From: an uncultured Azospirillum sp.
GTDB taxonomy: Bacteria; Pseudomonadota; Alphaproteobacteria; RF32; CAG-239
Assembly: GCA_947383875.1 (NCBI GenBank)
Contig: CANDEX010000006.1
Span: 1-41,570 of the forward strand
DNA length: 41,570 bases
Direction: 5' to 3'
Both the position numbers and the translations under genes were made by a program. The notes below the pieces were generated by a model. It did no database searches. It was not told the DNA's origin and was given only the letters and a program-made list of their open reading frames with translations. This document shows, in pieces, positions 36,056 to 41,570 of this stretch (position 1 is the stretch's first letter; the number at the start of each line of letters is the position of its first letter).

Positions 36056-36637
36056 TTATGCGCGACTGTTCGCTTCAATCATAATACTGCGGTTGTTAGT
36101 TGCATATTCGGCTATTTCCAAAATACCGTACAACAGGATGTAAGCTCCCATCAAAGCGGTTATGGTAATAACGCCCAAAGCCGGATAGGTTAAAATCAGG
36201 AACGAAAAAACAATACCCAGAATACCTGAGGTTAAAGTCCATCCCCAATTCATTCCGGCTTTTTTGAACTTGTAGGATACAACCAGTTGGATGACACCAA
36301 CAGCCAAACACCACAATGCAAAAATAATCGGCAGGGATGCCGCGGTTACACCAAGATTACCGACAAAGATGACACCCACCAGAATATCAAGCACACCGAC
36401 AAACATATCCCATCCGGAATCATAACGGAAAGACGCGGTGACATATCCCACGCCGAGAATAATGAAGGCAATACCTAGGTAAAGAGCCAAAGCAACCATT
36501 GTCGCAACAGGATTAAACCAAACATAAATACCCAGTGCCGCCATAATTACACCGGCAACCAGATGCCAAATACTGACCGGGCGCGATTGATATGCTCGGA
36601 CAGTAATGTCATTTTTTGAAGACTTAATTACAGCCAT
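36056..36637 (-). CDS. HdeD family (DUF308) membrane protein
   Basis: 193 residues with about six hydrophobic helices (WHLVAGVIMAALGIYVWF, MVALALYLGIAFIILGVGYV, MFVGVLDILVGVIFVG, LPIIFALWCLAVGVIQLVV, LTSGILGIVFSFLILTY, ITALMGAYILLYGILEI). The three repeated DUF308 units and length match HdeD, an inner-membrane protein linked to acid resistance in E. coli; the role elsewhere is unknown. AGGAGGAA ribosome site. It converges on the CorC-like gene and its terminator. Confidence 0.85.
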   Translation of the reverse strand: MAVIKSSKNDITVRAYQSRPVSIWHLVAGVIMAALGIYVWFNPVATMVALALYLGIAFIILGVGYVTASFRYDSGWDMFVGVLDILVGVIFVGNLGVTAASLPIIFALWCLAVGVIQLVVSYKFKKAGMNWGWTLTSGILGIVFSFLILTYPALGVITITALMGAYILLYGILEIAEYATNNRSIMIEANSRA

Positions 36638-36806
36638 AACTTATTCCTCCTAAAAATTACTTAAAGCCATCTTCAGATATAATTACTGTTTTATAAATTT
36701 CATCATCGACGGAAGAAAGCTTGTTTTTGATAAATTATGCTTGGCAAACAACCTAAAAAAGATTACTCTGTCAAAATGATTGAAACAAACAGAAGCGGAA
36801 AAGAAA

Positions 36807-37166
36807 ATGGATACGCATCAGGCTTTACATCATCATGGAGAAGATTGTGATAAAATTCTGGCGGCAATGCCTTCTGAAGAACGATTTATTTTTGCCTCGG
36901 AAATTTTCCAACAGCTTTGCGACCCGACACGACTGCGTATTTTGTGGTTATTGGCTCATAGTGAGCAGTGTGTCAATAATATTTCGCTGGCTATAGACAT
37001 GAGTGCTTCGGCAGTTTCTCACCATTTACGGGTTTTGCGGCAAGCCGGTCTGATTGTCAACAGACGCGCGGGAAAAGAAATATATTATAAATTGGCAGGC
37101 TCTCAAACCGCGGCTCTTATTCATACTATGATTGACGATGTTTTTGAAATATCCTGTCCTTTATGA
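36807..37166 (+). CDS. ArsR/SmtB family metal-responsive repressor
   Basis: 119 residues from ATG 36807; a TTG at 36780 is possible but the ribosome site is weak for both. The winged helix shows QLCDPTRLRILWLLAHSEQC, NNISLAIDMSASAVSHHLRVLRQAGL and the wing RRAGKEIYYKLA. The N-terminus HQALHHHGEDCDKIL and Cys in EQC and LCD may bind metal (alpha-3/N-type site). The usual DxH pair of an alpha-5 site is not obvious. It should repress the HMA/ATPase promoter at 39318-39346; its gene converges with the ATPase 5 bp apart, so the regulator is at the operon's 3' end rather than divergent. It may also be self-controlled. Confidence 0.9.
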   Translation: MDTHQALHHHGEDCDKILAAMPSEERFIFASEIFQQLCDPTRLRILWLLAHSEQCVNNISLAIDMSASAVSHHLRVLRQAGLIVNRRAGKEIYYKLAGSQTAALIHTMIDDVFEISCPL

Positions 37167-37171
37167 TTACT

Positions 37172-39016
37172 TCATTTGCGTATAGAGAGGGCGCGAAGCG
37201 CATTTAAAACTGCGAGCACGGAAACACCGACATCAGCAAAGACAGCTTCCCACATGGTTGCCATTCCCATCACGCCTAATACCAGAACCAAAGCTTTAAC
37301 CCCCAGTGCAAAGACTATGTTTTGCCGAACTATCCGCAATGTCTTCCGTGAAATACGGATAGCTGTCGCTATTTTTGACGGTTCATCTGTCATTATAACA
37401 ATATCCGCAGCTTCTACCGCTGCATCAGAACCAATGCCCCCCATCGCAATGCCTATATCTGCTCGAGCTAAGACCGGTGCATCATTAATACCGTCACCGA
37501 CAAAAACTAATTTTCCCCGCATAGACTTTTCTGCCAGCAACTGTTCCATTTTTTCGACTTTGTGAGCCGGAAGCAATTCACAATATGCTTTATCTAATTT
37601 TAATTCTTGTGCAACGGCTTGTCCGGCGGTTTTATTATCTCCGGTAAGCATAACTATCTGACGCACATAAGCGGCTTTTAAGTCTTTAATGGCTTGTGCA
37701 GAATCTTTTTTTACCTCATCGGCAATCTGTATCCAGCCGACAAAATGACCATCTACAGCCAGATTAAGCACCGTTCCGGGAAGTTGACCGTTATAAGCTT
37801 CTGTTTTCAGCTCTTTCATTAAACGGGCATTGCCAAGACTGACAGGAACGCCGTTAATTTTAGCTGATACACCGCGACCGGGCAATTCTTGAAATCCACT
37901 GATTTTAGAATTATCAATTTCTTGACCATATGCCTGACGGACTGATTGAGATATCGGATGAGACGAATGAGCTCCGACATAAGCAGCCAATTCAAGGACT
38001 TGAGAGGCGGGCAATTCATCACCTTCAACTTTTACGACGGAAAAACACCCTTTGGTCAATGTTCCGGTTTTATCAAAAACCACAATTTCACTTTCAGCCA
38101 AAGCTTGGAGATAGCTGCTTCCTTTAACCAATATTCCCTGACGTGAGGCTGCACCAATTCCGCCAAAAAAGCTTAGCGGCACGGAAATAACTAAAGCACA
38201 AGGGCAAGAAATTACCAGAAATGTCAGCGCGCGATAAACCCAATCACGGAAATTTTCACCTGAAAAGAATAATGGCGGTAAAAAAGCAATTATAAGCGCG
38301 GCAATAACAACAGCCGGTGTATACCAGCGAGCAAAACGCGTAATAAACTGTTCTACTTTGGCTTTTTGAGATGATGCATTTTCAACCAAATCAAGGATTT
38401 TAACAACGGTTGACTCACTATATGTGCGCGAAACACGCACCTCCATCACTCCATTCAAATTAATACAGCCGCTGATGACCTCATCCCCTTCTCCGACCTC
38501 ACGCGGCAGGGATTCTCCGGTCATTGCAGAAGTATCAACCAAAGAGGAACCGCTGATAACCACGCCGTCCAGTGGAATTTTTTCTCCGGGGCGAATAACA
38601 ATAATATCACCGACACTCACTTCTTCCGGGCTGCATTTTTCAATCTTTCCGTCTTTTTTCAAATTAGCATAATCCGGACGAATATTCATTAATCCGGCAA
38701 TGGATTTACGAGATTTGGCAACTGCGTAAGACTGGAAATATTCTCCTATTTGGTAAAAAAGCATTACAGCAACACCTTCGGCATATTCTCCCAAGGCAAA
38801 AGCACCCAGCGTTGCCACACTCATTAAAAAGTTTTCATCAAAGACTTGCCCGTGGAAAATATTACGTCCGGCTTTTTGAATAATTTCAAACCCGACCAGC
38901 AAATATGCGGCAGCAAACAATGCCGTGCGTAAACCGGAAAAATCAGGAACAATATATGCTGACAAAAACAGAATTGCAGCAATAATAATTTTTCTCAGTC
39001 TACGTTTTTGTTTCAT
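37172..39016 (-). CDS. P1B-type heavy-metal ATPase (Zn/Cd/Pb)
   Basis: 614 residues, an ATP-driven metal exporter of the inner membrane. Present are the metal-binding CPC in ISCPCALVISVP, phosphorylation motif DKTGTLT, the TGES loop in AMTGESLPREV, a P1B SSHPIS motif, and GDGINDAPVLARADIGIAMG. The pairing of CPC with an ArsR regulator and the helix ends suggest P1B-2 (Zn2+/Cd2+/Pb2+). It lacks its own N-terminal HMA domain, which most CadA/ZntA proteins have; that domain is the separate gene 37 bp upstream. AAAGGA ribosome site at good spacing. Confidence 0.92.
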   Translation of the reverse strand: MKQKRRLRKIIIAAILFLSAYIVPDFSGLRTALFAAAYLLVGFEIIQKAGRNIFHGQVFDENFLMSVATLGAFALGEYAEGVAVMLFYQIGEYFQSYAVAKSRKSIAGLMNIRPDYANLKKDGKIEKCSPEEVSVGDIIVIRPGEKIPLDGVVISGSSLVDTSAMTGESLPREVGEGDEVISGCINLNGVMEVRVSRTYSESTVVKILDLVENASSQKAKVEQFITRFARWYTPAVVIAALIIAFLPPLFFSGENFRDWVYRALTFLVISCPCALVISVPLSFFGGIGAASRQGILVKGSSYLQALAESEIVVFDKTGTLTKGCFSVVKVEGDELPASQVLELAAYVGAHSSHPISQSVRQAYGQEIDNSKISGFQELPGRGVSAKINGVPVSLGNARLMKELKTEAYNGQLPGTVLNLAVDGHFVGWIQIADEVKKDSAQAIKDLKAAYVRQIVMLTGDNKTAGQAVAQELKLDKAYCELLPAHKVEKMEQLLAEKSMRGKLVFVGDGINDAPVLARADIGIAMGGIGSDAAVEAADIVIMTDEPSKIATAIRISRKTLRIVRQNIVFALGVKALVLVLGVMGMATMWEAVFADVGVSVLAVLNALRALSIRK

Positions 39017-39053
39017 CGTTTGCTTCCTTTACTCTTTTTTACATCACCCTAAT

Positions 39054-39272
39054 TTAACGGCGCAATGTTACGTCCGCGTCAACCTTTTGAATGACTTTTT
39101 CGGCAGCGGCCAAAACTTCGTCAAATATCTCATCCGGAGCTTCCAACACCAGTTTCTGGCTCATAAACGAGACGGAGGCACTCATAACACCATCTAATTC
39201 TTTAATTGCATTTTCAATTTTGGCTGCACAATTAGCACAATCCAAGTCTTCTAACATAAATGTCTTTTTCAT
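39054..39272 (-). CDS. Stand-alone HMA metal-binding protein
   Basis: 72 residues forming one ferredoxin-like HMA domain. The metal motif is DCANCAAKIENAI (CxxC) near residues 11-23, with LDGVMSASVSF following. It has no transmembrane part, so it is a cytoplasmic metallochaperone-like protein that could load the adjacent ATPase. It is the first gene of the two-gene unit. GGAGGAG ribosome site, start at 39272. Confidence 0.92.
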   Translation of the reverse strand: MKKTFMLEDLDCANCAAKIENAIKELDGVMSASVSFMSQKLVLEAPDEIFDEVLAAAEKVIQKVDADVTLRR

Positions 39273-39286
39273 TTCTCCTCCATTAA

Positions 39287-39302
39287 TTGAACGATTGTTT
39301 AA
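39287..39302. promoter_or_regulatory. Putative ArsR-family operator
   Basis: TTGAAC-GATT-GTTTAA, a dyad with one mismatch between half-sites, 14 bases before the HMA start and just downstream of the predicted -10. SmtB/CadC/ArsR operators commonly have the form TTgAAc-N4-gTTcAA-like. The encoded repressor at 36807 is the natural candidate. No similar site is obvious before that gene itself. Confidence 0.6.
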
Positions 39303-39317
39303 GTGTTTATATGTTTA

Positions 39318-39346
39318 GATATAACATAGCGACATTCAACTGTCAA
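39318..39346 (-). promoter_or_regulatory. Sigma70 promoter of HMA-ATPase operon
   Basis: On the minus strand TTGACA (39346-39341), a 17-bp spacer and TATATC (39323-39318). Perfect -35. The operator palindrome follows at roughly +10 to +26. Confidence 0.75.
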
Positions 39347-39373
39347 GCATTCTCTCCCCAAAATAATAACAAA

Positions 39374-39402
39374 TTGCTTTATGGGAAAATTTCTGCTATA
39401 AT
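39374..39402 (+). promoter_or_regulatory. Extended -10 promoter of possible small RNA
   Basis: TTGCTT (39374-39379), 17-bp spacer, TATAAT (39397-39402) preceded by TGC, an extended -10. It points away from the HMA promoter into a stretch with no plus-strand gene. Confidence 0.55.
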
Positions 39403-39408
39403 TAAAGT

Positions 39409-39486
39409 TAAGGTTTCAACCTGTTTGGCTTTGATTTTTATAACAAACGCCGCTTTTATTAAGCGGCGTTTGGATACATATTTTTT
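39409..39486 (+). ncRNA. Candidate small RNA with strong hairpin
   Basis: A transcript starting near 39409 would run about 65 nt into a perfect 12-bp hairpin, CAAACGCCGCTT (39444-39455), loop TTATT, AAGCGGCGTTTG (39461-39472), followed after eight bases by TTTTTT (39481-39486). No open frame of note lies in it. The T-tract is further from the stem than in a canonical terminator. Alternatively the hairpin is only the terminator of the Nudix gene reading leftwards, but downstream of it on that strand there is no T-run. Not matched to a known RNA. Confidence 0.35.
39444..39472. terminator. Perfect 12-bp hairpin, likely terminator
   Basis: Self-complementary GC-rich stem CAAACGCCGCTT/AAGCGGCGTTTG with loop TTATT between the Nudix stop (39502, minus) and the HMA promoter. 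In the plus direction TTTTTT follows at 39481. Confidence 0.6.
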
Positions 39487-39501
39487 AATATTTGTATTAA
39501 G

Positions 39502-39909
39502 CTAAAGCAGCTTAGATTCTAAATTATCTAATTTGAGCAAAGCTTCAACGACGGGAATATCTGCCGGTGAAAAGTTATACTCTGAGAGATCGCTGATTGC
39601 GACCCAGCGCGCTTGTTCATGTTCAAACAAATCAGGAATTTCAGGATTTGGGCAGGCTGCAAAATAAACTTCCAACGTAAAAGATCCAAAACTATAATCA
39701 TATACGCTTTCCATAAAAAACCGACCGACACGGATTTCCATATTAAATTCTTCCATAATTTCACGATGAAGACATTCCTCGCAGGTTTCTCCGGCTTCTA
39801 TTTTTCCACCGGGAAACTCCCAGAAAAATTCCAAATCCTTACCTCGCTTACGCTGAGCTATCAATATTTTGTTGTTGCAAACAATAATTCCGGCGGAGAC
39901 TCTTTTCAT
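39502..39909 (-). CDS. MutT-like Nudix nucleoside triphosphate pyrophosphohydrolase
   Basis: 135 residues, the size of small MutT proteins. The Nudix box begins at about residue 35: GGKIEAGETCEECLHREIMEEF, written here as GGKIEAGETCE then ECLHREIMEEFNM. It matches Gx5Ex7REUxEE, but the Gly of the last ExGU is Asn (EEFNM). The catalytic Glu pair is intact. WEFPGGK and the N-terminal VSAGIIVCNNKILIAQR are MutT-like. Expected to hydrolyse oxidised or other (d)NTPs in the cytoplasm. The ribosome site is in AAAGGAAAT. It is probably monocistronic. Confidence 0.9.
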   Translation of the reverse strand: MKRVSAGIIVCNNKILIAQRKRGKDLEFFWEFPGGKIEAGETCEECLHREIMEEFNMEIRVGRFFMESVYDYSFGSFTLEVYFAACPNPEIPDLFEHEQARWVAISDLSEYNFSPADIPVVEALLKLDNLESKLL

Positions 39910-39948
39910 TTTTATTTCCTTTCAATTGTTTTGTTTTACCTTACCCCA

Positions 39949-39976
39949 TTGCAAACAAGCAGACAATAATTATCTT
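39949..39976 (+). promoter_or_regulatory. Possible promoter of secreted-protein gene
   Basis: TTGCAA (39949-39954), 16-bp spacer, TATCTT (39971-39976), about 70 bp before ATG 40048. The -10 is only moderate. Confidence 0.35.
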
Positions 39977-40047
39977 ATTGTTGTTGTATCTAATTAAAAA
40001 TTATGGTTAGCTGTGAGTTGGAATTAACCCGTTTAAAGGAGATTATC

Positions 40048-40407
40048 ATGAAAAAATTTATGACCTGTGCCGCTGTCGTTTTAGGTTTGGCTTTAGCCGG
40101 AAATGCCAATGCAGAAACATCTGCTATTGATGCCCTGAACAAAGTCAACAGCGGTTTGGAAAATGCTCAAAATAAAATTCAATCTCAAAAAGAAAAATTA
40201 AAGGCAGACAAAGAAGCTCGCGAAAAAGCTGCTCAAGAGAAAAAAGACGCTATCGCTGCCAAAAAAGAAGAATTAAAGAAAGCCCAGGAAGAAAAGGCAG
40301 CAGCAAAGAAAGCTGAAAGCGAAGCTCAAAAAGCAGAATACAAAGCCAAAAAAGAACAGATTAAAAACAATTTAGACGGCTTAAAAGGTGCTTTAAGCGG
40401 CAAATAG
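40048..40407 (+). CDS. Small secreted Lys/Ala/Glu-rich coiled-coil protein
   Basis: 119 residues from ATG 40048, which has AAAGGAG seven bases upstream (the frame extends to 40003 without such a site). A signal peptide MKKFMTCAAVVLGLALAGNANA is followed by a highly charged Ala/Lys/Glu/Gln helix (about 30-105), probably a continuous coiled coil, ending LDGLKGALSGK. Such small periplasmic or surface-exposed helical proteins have no assigned enzyme activity; low-complexity makes homology uninformative. A terminator follows. Confidence 0.8.
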   Translation: MKKFMTCAAVVLGLALAGNANAETSAIDALNKVNSGLENAQNKIQSQKEKLKADKEAREKAAQEKKDAIAAKKEELKKAQEEKAAAKKAESEAQKAEYKAKKEQIKNNLDGLKGALSGK

Positions 40408-40430
40408 TGATTAATTTGCACCATTTTAGA

Positions 40431-40458
40431 ACACCGTCGTTTATCGGCGGTGTTTTTT
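40431..40458 (+). terminator. Intrinsic terminator after secreted protein gene
   Basis: ACACCGTCG, loop TTTAT, CGGCGGTGT (one G-T pair), then TTTTTT. 23 bp after the stop. Confidence 0.88.
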
Positions 40459-40599
40459 ATTTATGTTCTCACCTATTTTAATACCCATTACGAAGTTTAG
40501 AGTTGATTCTTTCGCCGTCCTGATAAATTGTCATCATCCTGATTACATATTAAGATTACTTCTTTATGTTGAAATTTTGAACGGGAATGAGCTGCATAT

Positions 40600-40633
40600 T
40601 TGCCAAAAGAAAACCGCCTAATGGCGGTTTTCT
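40600..40633 (-). terminator. Terminator of trcR
   Basis: AGAAAACCGCC, loop TAAT, GGCGGTTTTCT, a perfect 11-bp stem (40608-40633). Read on the minus strand it is followed by TTTT and lies 10 bp after the trcR stop. Confidence 0.85.
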
Positions 40634-40643
40634 GATTTAATTG

Positions 40644-41231
40644 CTATTTTTTAGCTTTTTTAGGAGCAGCTTTCTTTGCCTTTTCTTTTTTAGGAGCCGC
40701 AGCTTTTTCAGCGCGCGCCTTACAGAAGGTCAAAGATGCTTCCAATTCTTTTTCAGTACACAAACCGACAGCCACCGGATTTTTGGCACGGATATTAGCA
40801 ATATCATGGTGGGTTCCGTTACGAATAGCCGCAATTGTCGGTTTGGTTGTCCCTACTAATTTACAAATCTGAGAATCGATAATTTCAGGGCAATTTTTTA
40901 TAATCCACAAAACCGCACAAGGTTTATCACTCCGCTGGGACGGAGACAGGAGTTTTTTAGCTTTAGCATTTTTCAGACGGACATTAAGCTCTAACTCATT
41001 TGCCTGCAGAGAAGCACGTTTGTCTGCCTCGCAGCGTTTAATTTCTTCAGCCGTCAGCTGGTTGGTTTCCAACGGATTTAAACCGATAATATTAAAAGAG
41101 ACATCACCATCGGCAATCGCCTGAACTTCCAATTCATGCAATTCGCAAAAATCAGCAATCTGCTTAAAAGTCAGCGTGGTATTTTCTACCAGCCAAACTG
41201 CGGTAGCTCTCGGCATTAAAGGAGCGGTCAT
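40644..41231 (-). CDS. trcR: DUF1013 cell-cycle transcriptional regulator TrcR
   Basis: 195 residues of the DUF1013 family, known from Caulobacter as TrcR and found mainly in Alphaproteobacteria. The diagnostic N-terminus is LMPRATAVWLVENTTLTFKQIADFC with a helix-turn-helix character, then HELEVQAIADGDV and GLNPLETNQLT; a second conserved block is PCAVLWIIKNCPEIIDSQICKLVGTTKPTI written as CAVLWIIKNCPEI, then SQICKLVGTTKPTIAAIRNG. The C-terminus carries a Lys/Ala/Pro tail (EKAAAPKKEKAKKAAPKK), which may contact DNA or RNA polymerase. The ribosome site AAAGGA precedes ATG 41231. It is the best marker for placing this contig in Alphaproteobacteria. Confidence 0.93.
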   Translation of the reverse strand: MTAPLMPRATAVWLVENTTLTFKQIADFCELHELEVQAIADGDVSFNIIGLNPLETNQLTAEEIKRCEADKRASLQANELELNVRLKNAKAKKLLSPSQRSDKPCAVLWIIKNCPEIIDSQICKLVGTTKPTIAAIRNGTHHDIANIRAKNPVAVGLCTEKELEASLTFCKARAEKAAAPKKEKAKKAAPKKAKK

Positions 41232-41271
41232 ATTAAAATCCTTTCTTTATCACAACTTTATCTCATAAATA

Positions 41272-41296
41272 AAAAACTACCCATAGGATAGTTTTT
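41272..41296. terminator. Bidirectional hairpin between trcR and next gene
   Basis: AAAAACTACC, loop CATA, GGATAGTTTTT with one bulged A. T-rich tails follow in both directions. It most likely ends the gene at 41329 (minus). Confidence 0.6.
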
Positions 41297-41328
41297 CTTT
41301 GCTTAATATACAAGTATTTTTTTAGCTT

Positions 41329-41553
41329 TTAAGATAATTTACTGACAGTCAGGCCGCCGACTGTGGTAGAAGCATTACGATTATAGATATCCGCTAATCC
41401 TAAATAACCAATTTGCAGCATTTGTGCAGTTGACTGATATTTAGCGGCCTGTATCATCATGGCATTAGCCCCAGACAATGTCCCGTCTGTTGAGGTAGAC
41501 GGCACTTTGCTGTTTTTCTTGTTTTTGGTATCTTCTGAAATTTTTTCAGTCAT
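41329..41553 (-). CDS. Unknown small protein, faintly RebB-like
   Basis: 74 residues with a polar N-terminus (KISEDTKNKKNSKVPSTSTD), a hydrophobic Ala/Gln/Tyr-rich helix (ANAMMIQAAKYQSTAQMLQI) and a tail ending TVGGLTVSKL. Small RebB/R-body type proteins have a similar 'A..YQ..AQ.L' helix, but the match is weak and several hallmark residues are missing. Start near the right edge of the window, so its upstream context is invisible. Presence of a terminator behind it supports a real gene. Confidence 0.5.
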   Translation of the reverse strand: MTEKISEDTKNKKNSKVPSTSTDGTLSGANAMMIQAAKYQSTAQMLQIGYLGLADIYNRNASTTVGGLTVSKLS

Positions 41554-41570
41554 GACATAGTCGTGCTTAT

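Noticed and set aside
41329..41553. Assignment as RebB R-body protein
   Set aside because: Only a loose A..YQ..AQ.L pattern matches; key residues and neighbouring reb genes are not visible.

Overview
The window is most likely a contig from an alphaproteobacterium, probably a host- or gut-associated metagenome assembly. The best taxonomic anchor is a DUF1013/TrcR cell-cycle regulator (40644-41231), a family known mainly from Alphaproteobacteria. LemA, a DUF4402 chaperone-usher pilus and an MscS channel with a long N-terminal membrane domain fit this. The genus is not decidable from the sequence. The left edge is not genomic: bases 14-47 match an Illumina TruSeq adapter, so the first gene is artificially truncated.

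Bases 48-17,800 are an AT-rich accessory region: a cut-off AAA_14-type ATPase, an unknown membrane protein, the C-terminal stub of a serine recombinase beside an array of GCTAAT words, and a solitary TIGR04141/DUF6119-type protein. Then comes a defence island bounded by two diverged direct repeats (about 76 bp, 4413 and 17541). It holds (i) a tightly overlapping five-gene plus-strand operon: type III-like Res, Bro-N protein, single-TM protein, type III-like Mod, AbiJ/HEPN-like protein; (ii) a decayed tail resembling SNF2-type defence helicases; (iii) a GmrSD-like DUF262/DUF1524 protein; (iv) a frameshifted, truncated C5-methyltransferase remnant; (v) an intact HaeII-like restriction endonuclease and C5-methyltransferase pair.

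From about 17.8 kb the DNA looks like better-amelioriated chromosome with visibly higher GC: an orphan protein, a four-gene chaperone-usher pilus operon (pilin, two-domain pilin, chaperone, usher), a MATE transporter, gpsA, a lemA-TPM pair, and a possible papain-fold protein. A peptidoglycan-precursor cluster follows (membrane-anchored MurF-like ligase, alpha/beta hydrolase, divergent D-Ala-D-Ala ligase). Next are a large MscS channel, a CNNM/CorC-like CBS protein with a near-consensus promoter, and an HdeD-like membrane protein.

Bases 36.8-39.5 kb form a heavy-metal resistance unit: an ArsR/SmtB regulator convergent with a P1B ATPase whose HMA domain is a separate upstream gene. The HMA promoter carries an ArsR-like palindrome at the start of the transcript. 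The right end holds a possible small RNA, a Nudix hydrolase, a small secreted Lys/Ala/Glu-rich protein, trcR, and a 74-residue protein of unknown role.

The most interesting candidate system is the five-gene operon at 5189-12298: both halves of a type III-like restriction-modification enzyme are present, but they are separated by a Bro-N protein and a membrane-anchored protein and followed by a likely abortive-infection effector, all with overlapping or 1-bp-spaced reading frames.
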